A model generated the notes under the pieces. That model saw nothing but the letters and a program-made list of their open reading frames with translations. It did no database searches and was not told the origin of the DNA. A program made the translations under genes and the position numbers. A stretch of 22,196 bases of DNA, from the NCBI GenBank assembly GCA_019415945.1, contig DXYF01000022.1, forward strand, positions 1 to 22,196. Direction: 5' to 3'. Positions 7,281 to 14,426 of the stretch are shown piece by piece (position 1 is the stretch's first letter; each line of letters starts with the position of its first letter). Origin of the DNA: Clostridiales bacterium. Lineage in GTDB: Bacteria; Bacillota; Clostridia; Oscillospirales; Acutalibacteraceae.

Positions 7281-7310
7281 TTGATATAAAAAGCTAAGCG
7301 GTGATATAAT
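7281..7310 (+). promoter_or_regulatory. Sigma-A-like hexamers upstream of dpaA
   Basis: TTGATA (7281-7286) and TATAAT (7305-7310) are separated by 18 bases and directly abut the sigma-K-like motif. The start site would lie about 23 bases before the dpaA ATG. It is either a second vegetative-type promoter or a coincidence of AT-rich sequence. Confidence 0.35.
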
Positions 7311-7339
7311 GCCGCAAAAACTGATTATTGGGTGTTATT

Positions 7340-8215
7340 ATGAAAAAAAGCGATATAAAAGCGTTCGGTATAGTCGGCGGTGATAAAAGGCAGCTGTTTT
7401 TGGCTAAATCCGTTTCAGACAGCTGTTACGATGTTATTTTGGGTGGATTTGACAAGCTTACAAGCATCGGAGCACTTACGCTTGAAGATGTTCGCACTGC
7501 AATTTTTGAAAGCGACGCTGTAATTTTCCCTGTCCCATCTGTCAGAGCCGACCGCAGTATTAATACTCCGTTTTCGGAAAGGAATGTAATATTAACTGAA
7601 GAAGAGATAAACGAACTGAAGAAAAAGCCTGTATTTGTTTCTATGCGTGAAAAATTTATTAAGGCATATCCGGAGTTGAAAACAGCCTGCATTTTTGATT
7701 ATGCGGCGAAGGAAGAATTTGCGATATTAAACGCACTCCCCACTGCCGAAGGTGCTATTGAATGTGCCATGAATAGCTTTGAGGGAACTATTGCAGGAAG
7801 CAAATGTCTTGTTGTGGGGTTTGGCAGGATAGGTAAAATCCTGTCAAAAAGCCTTGACGCACTCGGTGCAAAGGTCACCGTATCTGCACGAAAGGAAAGC
7901 GACCTTGCATTTGCGTCCGCTCTCGGATATAAACAAACGGACACACGCACACTCAAAAGTGTAAGAGGTTACGATATTATCTTTAATACCGTTCCCGTTA
8001 TGATTTTTGACAAAGACCTGCTTATGAACACCGACAGAAACACGCTCATAATTGACCTTGCGTCGGCACCGGGAGGCGTCGATTTTGAAGCGGCACACAC
8101 CTTTAAGCTTGACGCAGTCAGAGCATTGTCGCTTCCCGGAAAATGTGCACCGAAAACAGCAGGAGAAATAATTAAAACAACAATATTTAATATTATAGAG
8201 GAGGTTTACAGGTGA
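7340..8215 (+). CDS. dpaA: Dipicolinate synthase subunit A
   Basis: The protein has 291 residues, close to Bacillus SpoVFA (about 297). With subunit B it forms dipicolinate synthase, which in the sporulating mother cell oxidises the dihydrodipicolinate-pathway intermediate to dipicolinic acid for loading into the spore core. The N-terminal half is the SpoVFA-specific domain (IVGGDKRQLFLAKSV). A Rossmann NAD(P) site follows near residue 155 (CLVVGFGRIGKILS), as in D-hydroxyacid dehydrogenases. ATG 7340 is preferred over TTG 7328; the ribosome binding site (GGGTG) is weak. Its TGA overlaps the GTG of dpaB, so the two are translationally coupled. Confidence 0.93.
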   Translation: MKKSDIKAFGIVGGDKRQLFLAKSVSDSCYDVILGGFDKLTSIGALTLEDVRTAIFESDAVIFPVPSVRADRSINTPFSERNVILTEEEINELKKKPVFVSMREKFIKAYPELKTACIFDYAAKEEFAILNALPTAEGAIECAMNSFEGTIAGSKCLVVGFGRIGKILSKSLDALGAKVTVSARKESDLAFASALGYKQTDTRTLKSVRGYDIIFNTVPVMIFDKDLLMNTDRNTLIIDLASAPGGVDFEAAHTFKLDAVRALSLPGKCAPKTAGEIIKTTIFNIIEEVYR

Positions 8216-8784
8216 CAAAGGCAACCATAGGATTTGCAATGTGCGGTTCCTTTTGCACCTTTTCAAAAGCTTTTTTACAGATGGAAAGGTTAGTTGAATC
8301 GGGCTACAAAGTCATTCCCATTATGTCCCAAAACGCCTATTCGACAGATACCAGATTCGGAAAAGCAGAGGAAATGGTAAAAAAAGCCGAAGCTATTACA
8401 GGTCAACAGGTATTGCACACCGTTGTACAGACAGAGCCGATAGGCCCTAAAAAAATGTGCGACCTTTTAGTTATAGCTCCCTGCACAGGCAACACTCTCG
8501 CAAAGCTGTCGCTCGGAGTAACCGACACATCGGTTACAATGGCGGCTAAATCACATTTGAGAACACTAAGACCGGTACTGCTCTGCGTCGCTACAAACGA
8601 TGCACTCGGTGCTTCGGCACAAAATATCGGCAGACTTATGAATACAAAAAACATCTATTTTGTCCCGATGGAGCAGGACGACTGTATTAAAAAACCAAAC
8701 TCGCTTGTAGCAGATTTTGAAAAAATACCAATTTGTACCGAATATGCACTTAATCAAAAACAATATATGCCTGTTTTTAAATGA
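8212..8784 (+). CDS. dpaB: Dipicolinate synthase subunit B (flavoprotein-like)
   Basis: The 190-residue protein is full length for SpoVFB. It belongs to the HFCD flavoprotein fold: the N-terminus IGFAMCGSFCTF and the LVIAPCTGNTLAKLSLG segment are characteristic, and the family product pairs with DpaA in dipicolinate synthesis. The GTG start overlaps the dpaA stop by 4 bases (GTGA) and a strong GAGGAGG lies inside the end of dpaA. No other sporulation gene is adjacent. A terminator follows 20 bases after the stop. Confidence 0.93.
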   Translation: MTKATIGFAMCGSFCTFSKAFLQMERLVESGYKVIPIMSQNAYSTDTRFGKAEEMVKKAEAITGQQVLHTVVQTEPIGPKKMCDLLVIAPCTGNTLAKLSLGVTDTSVTMAAKSHLRTLRPVLLCVATNDALGASAQNIGRLMNTKNIYFVPMEQDDCIKKPNSLVADFEKIPICTEYALNQKQYMPVFK

Positions 8785-8803
8785 ACTTAAATTGTACAAT
8801 AAT

Positions 8804-8845
8804 GCCGCCGAATAAAGCAAGTTTTGTTTTACGGCGGCTTTTATT
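8804..8845 (+). terminator. Terminator of dpaA-dpaB
   Basis: GCCGCCG (8804-8810) pairs perfectly with CGGCGGC (8832-8838) around a 21-base loop, followed by TTTTATTTT. Confidence 0.75.
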
Positions 8846-9119
8846 TTAGTTAAAATAAATAATTTACTTGTTTTATTTTTGTTAACTATTATTTGTTGGT
8901 TAATATTTACAATCATGTCATATCGTGGTACAATTATTTTGTAATAACAAATATAATGTAAATAAAACAGCAAGTGACAATCTAATTATTTTATATATAA
9001 AATTACTGTTAATAAAAGTCATTTTTATTATAAAATTGCTATAATAGTTAACCGTTAAACAAGCCCCCAATAACTATGTCCATTAAAATCTCACTAAAAT
9101 ATAAGAAAAGAGGATTACT
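8846..9119. other. AT-rich upstream region of the dockerin pair
   Basis: Very AT-rich sequence upstream of the first secreted dockerin gene. A TATAAT (9040-9045) is followed by GTTAACCGTTAAAC, a short near-direct repeat. No good -35 lies 17 bases upstream, so the promoter may depend on an activator. No gene is supported here. Confidence 0.4.
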
Positions 9120-9926
9120 ATGAAAACAAAATTTAAAATGCAAAAATCTTTAATTACAAATGTACTTTCATTATTGTTAATTATTGCATTAGGTTCTTCG
9201 ACTGTTTCTGCCGTTGTTTCAAATGCAAAACAAAATTTATCCAATGCACTTGACTCGTATCATGCATACATAAGTGTATTAGGTAAGCCTTTTACCACCA
9301 GCCAAAATTCAAATATCAGACTTAATGAAGCCTATAATGCCGCTTATGAAGCTTTTTACTCTGAAGATGCTACCGATGAAGAAATGCAGAACAAAGCTGA
9401 CGACTTATTATACGCTTTGGATAATATGTATATTGACCCTAAATGGGCACAGGAGACATATACCCTTTGCCTTGAAGAGTCTAATGACAATGGAATATAT
9501 AGTAATGAATTGTGGCAGAAATTTACAATGGGACTTGAAAATCTGAACACGTCATTAATTTTGGTTGATGAAAAACTCATTAATGAAAATTATTACAAGG
9601 TTATTGATATCTATAATGAAATGTGTTTTTCCTATAGTGCTCTCGGAGATGTCGATGGAAATGGAGTTGTTAATGTTGCTGATGTTACTTTGATTCAAAA
9701 ATACCTTTCAGGTAGTGAAACTCTTTACGGCGTTCAACTATATGCTGCTTCTGTAAACTGCCGCTGTAATGAAATATCTGTAGAAAGTGCTACAAATTTA
9801 CAAAAAAATTTAGTTGGTGATTACTGTATCAGTACAGGTAATACAAGTTACGATTACAATTTAATTATAACACCATATAACAGTGCAACAGGCGAAAGAA
9901 TGCAGGCTTATAGAAATTTGCATTAA
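9120..9926 (+). CDS. Secreted helical protein with dockerin-like domain (copy 1)
   Basis: This is a 268-residue exported protein. A signal peptide covers about residues 1-35 (basic start, hydrophobic core, VSA). Residues 40-170 hold two helical segments resembling FIVAR-type modules (the second, ETYTLCLEESNDNGIYSNELW, has the typical tyrosine and tryptophan pattern). Residues 176-235 resemble a type I dockerin. Its first calcium loop GDVDGNGVVNVAD is canonical and is followed by VTLIQKYLSG. The second repeat (SVNCRCNEISVESATNLQKNLVG) has lost its calcium ligands. A 33-residue tail follows. No catalytic domain is visible. It could dock on a cohesin at the cell surface or have been repurposed. 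The next gene, 30 bases on, is a paralogue. Confidence 0.82.
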   Translation: MKTKFKMQKSLITNVLSLLLIIALGSSTVSAVVSNAKQNLSNALDSYHAYISVLGKPFTTSQNSNIRLNEAYNAAYEAFYSEDATDEEMQNKADDLLYALDNMYIDPKWAQETYTLCLEESNDNGIYSNELWQKFTMGLENLNTSLILVDEKLINENYYKVIDIYNEMCFSYSALGDVDGNGVVNVADVTLIQKYLSGSETLYGVQLYAASVNCRCNEISVESATNLQKNLVGDYCISTGNTSYDYNLIITPYNSATGERMQAYRNLH

Positions 9927-9956
9927 TTATAAATAATTTAATAACGAGGTGAGAAT

Positions 9957-10841
9957 ATGAAAAAAATTATTTCGGTTATATTATCTATTACTGTACTGTC
10001 TTCTGTATTTTGTATGAATGTTTCTGCGGCGGAAGAGGAATCTTACAAATATAAGCTTGGATTATTAATTGATGGCTGCAACGGTTTTTTTTCACAATGG
10101 GGAAATCCCATTGTGTACTACCTTTCATCTGATGTACTAGTCGCCGTCACTGATGTTTATCAAGATCCGAAGTCTACCGAGCTTGATTACAAAAATGCCC
10201 TTGAGGATTTGAAAAATGATTTGATGTATTCTCCCTGTGTATTTGAAGATTATGCCGAATCAGTTTATGATCTTGCAATCAAAGAGCAAAATTATAACAA
10301 CTGGTATTCTGAGGACGAATGGACTGATTTTCAAAACAAGCTATCAAGGCTGGAAACGGTTTTGGATCAATACGGTTCTTCGACCGATTCCGAAGTTACT
10401 TTGGCGTTAAATTCAATGTTAGGTGCTTACAACAAAATGACAAATGCATACACCTTGAAAGGCGATATAAACGGTGACGGTGCTGTCAATGTTGCCGACG
10501 CAACGCTTCTGCAAAAGTATCTTGTTGGAACTGAAAATCTTACCGGTGCTCAGAAGATGCTTGCAAACGCTGAAAATTACGAAAATCCGTCTGTCATCGA
10601 AGCTACTTTGATTCAAAAGTATGCAGCAGGTCAAATAAACGAGCTGCCTAATTACGGTCATTTCCTTGTAGATGAGGGCCTTGATTTTATTGACGAAGAT
10701 ATAGTTTACGAAAGAACCCTGAACTTTAATATTTGTCCGAGAAAATATATGAATACTATCGACAATGAATTTAAGCACCAAACTTATGAATTAATATTTG
10801 ACTATTATAGCTGGTGCAATGAAAACGGTTATGCTCCGTAA
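9957..10841 (+). CDS. Secreted helical protein with dockerin-like domain (copy 2)
   Basis: The 294-residue paralogue of the preceding gene has the same plan: signal peptide (1-24, ending VSA), helical FIVAR-like segments (about 30-165, with AIKEQNYNNWYSEDEWTDF), and a dockerin-like domain at 169-228. The first loop GDINGDGAVNVAD is canonical; the second (NAENYENPSVIEATLIQKYAAG) lacks the aspartates. The C-terminal 65 residues are acidic and aromatic and unlike the tail of copy 1, so each protein ends in its own region. The start ATG has GAGGTGAG upstream. It is co-transcribed with copy 1 and ends at a strong terminator. Function unknown; membership in a cellulosome/amylosome-like system is an inference. 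Confidence 0.82.
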   Translation: MKKIISVILSITVLSSVFCMNVSAAEEESYKYKLGLLIDGCNGFFSQWGNPIVYYLSSDVLVAVTDVYQDPKSTELDYKNALEDLKNDLMYSPCVFEDYAESVYDLAIKEQNYNNWYSEDEWTDFQNKLSRLETVLDQYGSSTDSEVTLALNSMLGAYNKMTNAYTLKGDINGDGAVNVADATLLQKYLVGTENLTGAQKMLANAENYENPSVIEATLIQKYAAGQINELPNYGHFLVDEGLDFIDEDIVYERTLNFNICPRKYMNTIDNEFKHQTYELIFDYYSWCNENGYAP

Positions 10842-10882
10842 GAGCTTGGCTGTCAAAATTTTTATAATAATCAATTTAAGCA

Positions 10883-10909
10883 AGAGCCGGCAGAATGTCG
10901 GCTCTTTTT
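10883..10909 (+). terminator. Terminator of the dockerin pair
   Basis: AGAGCCGGCA (10883-10892), loop GAA and TGTCGGCTCT (10896-10905) form a 10-bp stem with one G-U, followed by five T. Confidence 0.85.
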
Positions 10910-11144
10910 GTTTAAATAACCGCGTTAAAATAAACTAAACTTAGTTTGAGCCTAACATCTATATTGTGTTTTTGTATAATATGCTATAAGATTATTTATT
11001 TAGAATGAACAAAATTTGTAAACTTTATGTAAAAGGGTGGATTTTTATAAAATTTATGATATAATATATATGTATAAATAAATTGATTTATCTTGAAACA
11101 GATACAGTTGATTTATACAAAGCAAATACCTGGGAGTTGATGAA
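10910..11144. other. Intergenic region upstream of the kinase-like gene
   Basis: AT-rich sequence with a dyad at 10932-10947 (AAACTAA/TTAGTTT) and a TATAAT at 11060-11065 that probably serves the downstream gene (no good -35). A GGGAG ribosome binding site precedes ATG 11145. No other gene is seen. Confidence 0.4.
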
Positions 11145-11771
11145 ATGAGCTGCAATAAAATTATCACAATAACAAGGCAATTTGGTTCGGGCGGACACGA
11201 AATCGGTGAAGCCCTTGCGAAAAGACTTGAAATTCCATTCTATGATAAGGAGCTTATTTCGCTTGCCGCTAAAAAAAGCGGGGTTGCTCCGGAGGTGTTT
11301 GAGGAGTATGACGAAAAGGCCGCTAACAGCCTGCTCTATTCCCTGTCGGTAGGGCTGTATAACTACGGCAACGGTTTTTCGTCAATGGGTGATTTGCCCG
11401 TAAACGACCGTCTTTATATTTTACAGCATAAAATTATTAAAGAGCTTGCAGAAAAAGAAAATTTTGTAGTGGTCGGAAGATGTGCCGACTATGTGTTGAG
11501 AGAACACACGAATTTAGTGAAGGTATTTATTTATGCGGATATTGACAGCAGAGTAAAAAGAGCTGTCGACAGACACGATATTGACCCTGCAAGATCTAAA
11601 CAGGCGGTTATCAAAGCTGACAAAGCAAGAGCAAATTACTATAGTTTTTATTCAGGTAAAAAATGGGGTCTTGCAGATAACTATGACCTATGTATTAACA
11701 GCACCAATATCTCAACAGATCAGGCTGTTGACATTATATTGAGCTACATTGATATTATTAACAAAAAATAA
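11145..11771 (+). CDS. Cytidylate kinase-like family protein
   Basis: The 208-residue protein belongs to the Cytidylate_kin2 (AAA/P-loop kinase-like) family, common in gut Firmicutes and distinct from true Cmk. The N-terminal ITITRQFGSGGHEIGEALAKRL is the family's modified P-loop; FVVVGRCADYVLRE (about 107-120) and the arginine-rich DSRVKRAVDRHD segment resemble the NMP-kinase lid region. The actual substrate is not established for this family; a nucleoside monophosphate is likely. The gene stands alone, about 60 bases before a small ORF with a very strong ribosome binding site. Confidence 0.88.
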   Translation: MSCNKIITITRQFGSGGHEIGEALAKRLEIPFYDKELISLAAKKSGVAPEVFEEYDEKAANSLLYSLSVGLYNYGNGFSSMGDLPVNDRLYILQHKIIKELAEKENFVVVGRCADYVLREHTNLVKVFIYADIDSRVKRAVDRHDIDPARSKQAVIKADKARANYYSFYSGKKWGLADNYDLCINSTNISTDQAVDIILSYIDIINKK

Positions 11772-11830
11772 TCTGCATATATTACCATTTCCTGAATATA
11801 CTGTATTGTTTATTAAGGAGGTGTGTGGAT

Positions 11831-11902
11831 ATGAAATTCATCGTTATGGATCTTGATGATTTTATCTTTGGCAACGAAGAATGGCATGAGAGTGAAAGAT
11901 AA
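11831..11902 (+). CDS. Possible 23-residue microprotein or gene remnant
   Basis: ATG 11831 follows AAGGAGG at about 8 bases, one of the best ribosome binding sites in the window, yet the frame closes after 23 codons (begins MKFIVMDLDD, ends WHESER). The start recalls the N-terminus of an alpha/beta enzyme (hydrophobic strand followed by acidic residues), so it may be the stump of a decayed gene. A genuine small peptide cotranscribed with the kinase-like gene is the alternative. No later frame continues the sequence in an obvious way. Confidence 0.35.
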   Translation: MKFIVMDLDDFIFGNEEWHESER

Positions 11903-11977
11903 AATAATTGTTGATGGGAATTTTAATTTTGAATTATAATATTTTTTATTTTTCATTTGATATAAAAATCACACAAA

Positions 11978-12008
11978 AAACGGAGGAAACAAGATGTATC
12001 CTCCGTTT
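11978..12008. terminator. Shared convergent terminator
   Basis: AAACGGAGGA (11978-11987) and TCCTCCGTTT (11999-12008) form a perfect 10-bp stem. The minus-strand side is followed by an uninterrupted T run (TTTTTTG), the plus-strand side by ATTTTG. It lies between the convergent kinase-like and SpoIIQ-like genes and probably serves the latter mainly. Confidence 0.8.
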
Positions 12009-12085
12009 ATTTTGTGCCCCTAAAACGATACGAGGGCTTGCTTGCGGTTGTATAAATTATATTATTAAACCCTTATAAATATTCC

Positions 12086-12832
12086 TCAATTATTGTTGCC
12101 TATAAATGAAAGCGGATCCGCATAGTTTCCGTCTACCTTTACAGCAACATGAATATGACTCTTGTCATCGGCTTCAAAAGGAACAGCACCTATATCCCCT
12201 ATTTTGTCTCCTGCTTCCACTGAATCTCCCTCATCTACTGCTATTTCTCCAAGTCCGCTGTAAATACAAACGGCATTTCCCACTGATATTTCAACCGTTT
12301 TTCCGTACATTCTTTCCTCGCTTACCTTTGTAACCGCACCGTCTGACATCGCACACACATCATCTCCAAGCTCACCTGCAAAATCAACGCCGAGATGAGG
12401 TTTCCATACATTCGGAGTTTTAAAATACACGCTGTCCTTACTGAATTCACGGATTATATTATTCGTGTTCAGCGGATATGTCAGTGAAAGATCTGTGGAA
12501 AGCATTGTTTCAAGTGCGTCCTGCGACGAAGCTTTGGTTTCAGCTTCTGTGGGTTCAGTTTCCGAAACAACAGTCACCTGCGGAATTGTGCTGTCAAGTT
12601 TTGGCTCAACAAGGGTTTCCTCAACTCCCGTTACTGCCTGATTTACCTGCTGCACCGTGGTCGGCTGTGTTTGCTCCTGTACAGAATCACTTGGAACAGA
12701 CATTGTATTGTATGTTGAATAAATCGCCATACTTACTGCAATAAGGCAGATTGAAAACGCTGTATAAAAGCCTATTTTTTCTCTGCGGCTGCGTTTTTTA
12801 TTTCCTCTTTTTCTATTATAATAATCGCTCAT
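12086..12832 (-). CDS. SpoIIQ-like M23 (LytM) peptidase
   Basis: This 248-residue, single-pass protein has a basic cytoplasmic start (residues 1-19), a membrane helix (20-42), a Thr/Glu/Gln-rich linker (45-110) and a C-terminal LytM domain. Its zinc motifs are complete: H146-x3-D150 (HLGVDF) and H226-x-H228 (HIHVAV). The membrane topology, the YFKTPNVWKPHLGVDF context and the size fit SpoIIQ, the forespore protein that partners SpoIIIAH during engulfment. Bacillus SpoIIQ lacks one zinc histidine, whereas clostridial SpoIIQ keeps the site, so activity as a peptidoglycan endopeptidase is plausible here. spoIIIAH is not in the window, so a generic M23 cell-wall hydrolase remains possible. GGAGGTG lies ahead of ATG 12832. 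Confidence 0.8.
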   Translation of the reverse strand: MSDYYNRKRGNKKRSRREKIGFYTAFSICLIAVSMAIYSTYNTMSVPSDSVQEQTQPTTVQQVNQAVTGVEETLVEPKLDSTIPQVTVVSETEPTEAETKASSQDALETMLSTDLSLTYPLNTNNIIREFSKDSVYFKTPNVWKPHLGVDFAGELGDDVCAMSDGAVTKVSEERMYGKTVEISVGNAVCIYSGLGEIAVDEGDSVEAGDKIGDIGAVPFEADDKSHIHVAVKVDGNYADPLSFIGNNN

Positions 12833-12849
12833 AGAAGCACCTCCGCTTA

Positions 12850-12878
12850 TATTATTGGCTTGGAATTTACTTTTATAC
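12850..12878 (-). promoter_or_regulatory. Weak sigma-F/G-like promoter motif before the SpoIIQ-like gene
   Basis: On the minus strand, GTATA (12874-12878) and GCCAATAATA (12850-12859) are separated by 14 bases. This resembles the sigma-F pattern GYATA / GGnnAnAhTR with one mismatch, as expected for spoIIQ. The implied transcript would begin almost on the ribosome binding site, leaving a very short leader, which lowers confidence. Confidence 0.25.
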
Positions 12879-13036
12879 AGATTTTCAAAAGATTTACTGT
12901 ACTGTATATATCAAGAAAAAAGCTATTGTATTTAATTAATCGAGGTGGTATAATTATCTTGGTTACTGTATAATGTTGACATAAGGTAAAATATTAATTG
13001 ACCTTAGCGTATTTGATTATATATTTGGGTGATTAT

Positions 13037-13687
13037 ATGAAAAAATTAGTTATTTTTGGGTTTGACGGTACAATAGCAGATACATCGCCTGGAATACTCT
13101 ACTGCTTTAATACAACTGCTTCTGCCATGGGATATCAGCCAATCGATCACGAGGCTCTTTACGGCGTTATAGGAATTCCTCTCGAAGATGGATTTCGCAT
13201 TCTTTTTAATATGAAAGAAGACGAGATTGAATATGCTGCAAATAACTACAGCAAACTGTATTCACAAAAGGGTAAAGAGATGTTCTCGCTTTATCCGGGA
13301 ATTAAGAACACTCTGAAAAGGTTAAAGGAAAACGGCTGCAAAACTGCCATTGCAACACAAAAGCATATAATGTTTACATCGGATATGCTTGAGGTACATG
13401 GAATATCAGATTTATTTGACGCAGTTTGTGCAACCGATGTAAACACTAATCTTAATAAAAGCGATTTAATTTTGCAGGCTTGCCACGCAACCAATGTAGA
13501 TAGAGCCGATGCAATTTTCATAGGCGACAGCTCTGTCGACGCAATCGGAGCACAAAACGCAGGGATTGACTTTGCAGCCGCCTTATACGGCTGGGGATTT
13601 AAAACTAAGGAAGATATTGAACAATATAACTGTAAATTGTACTTTAATTCTGCCGAAGAAATATATTTAAAATTATCTTTATTATGA
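13037..13687 (+). CDS. HAD-superfamily protein lacking the nucleophile aspartate
   Basis: The 216-residue protein is otherwise a typical phosphoglycolate phosphatase/GPH-like HAD protein with an alpha-helical cap (about 20-85). Motif I should read D-x-D-G-T but is G8-F-D10-G-T here, so the aspartate that forms the phospho-enzyme intermediate is glycine (GGG). Motif II (T108 in AIATQK), motif III lysine (K141) and motif IV (GDSSVD, D164/D168) are intact. Going from GAT or GAC to GGG takes two base changes, so a single sequencing error is unlikely. It may bind ligands without hydrolysing phosphate. ATG 13037 is chosen because it starts right at the conserved MKKLVIF strand; its ribosome binding site (GGGTGAT) is weak. 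Confidence 0.85.
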   Translation: MKKLVIFGFDGTIADTSPGILYCFNTTASAMGYQPIDHEALYGVIGIPLEDGFRILFNMKEDEIEYAANNYSKLYSQKGKEMFSLYPGIKNTLKRLKENGCKTAIATQKHIMFTSDMLEVHGISDLFDAVCATDVNTNLNKSDLILQACHATNVDRADAIFIGDSSVDAIGAQNAGIDFAAALYGWGFKTKEDIEQYNCKLYFNSAEEIYLKLSLL

Positions 13688-13727
13688 TCCGCTTAGGTTA
13701 GTTTTATAAAATTATTGTATTTTTAAG

Positions 13728-13756
13728 TTGACAAAGCAATATTTTTGCGATATAAT
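13728..13756 (+). promoter_or_regulatory. Consensus sigma-A promoter of tRNA-Pro
   Basis: TTGACA (13728-13733), a 17-base spacer and TATAAT (13751-13756) match the consensus exactly, as expected for a stable RNA gene. The tRNA begins 27 bases after the -10. Confidence 0.9.
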
Positions 13757-13783
13757 ATTTAAGCTGTAGATTTGTCAGCTTAT

Positions 13784-13860
13784 CGAGGTGTAGCTCAGTT
13801 TGGTAGAGTGCTTGGTTTGGGACCAAGATGCCGCAGGTTCAAGTCCTGTCACCTCGACCA
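13784..13860 (+). tRNA. tRNA-Pro (TGG)
   Basis: A complete 77-base cloverleaf with encoded CCA. The acceptor stem is CGAGGTG with CACCTCG, then discriminator A and CCA. The D-arm contains TAGCTCAGTTTGGTAGAG, the anticodon loop TTTGGGA gives anticodon TGG, and the T-loop is GTTCAAGTC. Its own promoter and terminator flank it. Confidence 0.97.
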
Positions 13861-13886
13861 AAGGAGCAGAATTATTCTGCTCCTTT
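13861..13886 (+). terminator. Terminator of tRNA-Pro
   Basis: GGAGCAGAA (13863-13871) and TTCTGCTCC (13875-13883) form a perfect 9-bp stem directly after the CCA end, followed by TTTATTTCTTT. Confidence 0.85.
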
Positions 13887-13989
13887 ATTTCTTTATATTT
13901 ATTAAAACCCCATTAATAAGCCGTTTTATAAATTATTTTAGTAATTTATATAAACTCAAATTTATTATAAATTTATTTTAATTGCATTA

Positions 13990-14256
13990 CTATTGCATTA
14001 CTTTTATAGCAACCGGCGGGGTTTCGTTATCGCTGACGAACGCCGAGCAGAAAAACGAATCAAGAGGATTGTCTGAAAGCTGATAGATTTTGTATTCGTT
14101 GTTATTTTTACAAAAACTGTTTAAAATTTCGTGACATTCCTGCGTCTTTAAATGTTTAATGCCGACAAGGTTTGCCGCTGCTCTCAAAGATATTGAATGA
14201 TGGTCTTTGCTTAGCTCATTCATTTTTTCGATAACTTTCAATTTATAATCTTTCAT
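13990..14256 (-). CDS. Hypothetical protein, 88 residues
   Basis: Not recognised. It is a soluble, charged, mostly helical protein with no signal peptide or membrane segment. The N-terminus (MKDYKLKVIEKMNEL) and the SISLRAAANLVGIKHLKTQECHEIL segment could form a small helix-turn-helix-like fold, but this is only an impression. ATG 14256 is preceded by TAGGTGAA. It lies 20 bases downstream of the 36-residue membrane peptide on the same strand, so the two may be co-transcribed. No clear terminator follows before the tRNA-Pro terminator region. Confidence 0.6.
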   Translation of the reverse strand: MKDYKLKVIEKMNELSKDHHSISLRAAANLVGIKHLKTQECHEILNSFCKNNNEYKIYQLSDNPLDSFFCSAFVSDNETPPVAIKVMQ

Positions 14257-14276
14257 ATTATTTCACCTACACTTTT

Positions 14277-14387
14277 TTAAATGCCTAATATATAATGCAT
14301 GATTCCGTAAACAATTAAAATAATAACTACTATAAGGCTTACGAATTTTATAATTTCAAAACCTAATTTTTTAAAATTTTTAAACAC
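14277..14387 (-). CDS. 36-residue single-span membrane peptide
   Basis: A GTG start at 14387 is preceded by GAGGTG at 8 bases, a good ribosome binding site. The product is 36 residues: a basic amphipathic start (MFKNFKKLGFE) and one strongly hydrophobic span (about residues 12-35, rich in I, V and L). Size and composition resemble type I toxins and other small membrane peptides; no family is recognised. Its ribosome binding site lies within the spacer of the divergent plus-strand promoter at 14392-14420, so transcription in the two directions should interfere. The 88-residue gene follows on the same strand. Confidence 0.5.
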   Translation of the reverse strand: MFKNFKKLGFEIIKFVSLIVVIILIVYGIMHYILGI

Positions 14388-14391
14388 AATA

Positions 14392-14420
14392 TTGACACCT
14401 CGATAAATTCGTTGTATTAT
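14392..14420 (+). promoter_or_regulatory. Strong sigma-A promoter of the structured RNA
   Basis: TTGACA (14392-14397), a 17-base spacer and TATTAT (14415-14420). It is nearly consensus and faces a stretch without a credible ORF that ends in a strong terminator, so it drives a non-coding RNA starting near 14427. Confidence 0.75.
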
Positions 14421-14426
14421 GATAGT

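Noticed and set aside
13772..13981. 69-codon plus-strand frame
   Set aside because: It runs through tRNA-Pro and its terminator; it is a non-coding frame.
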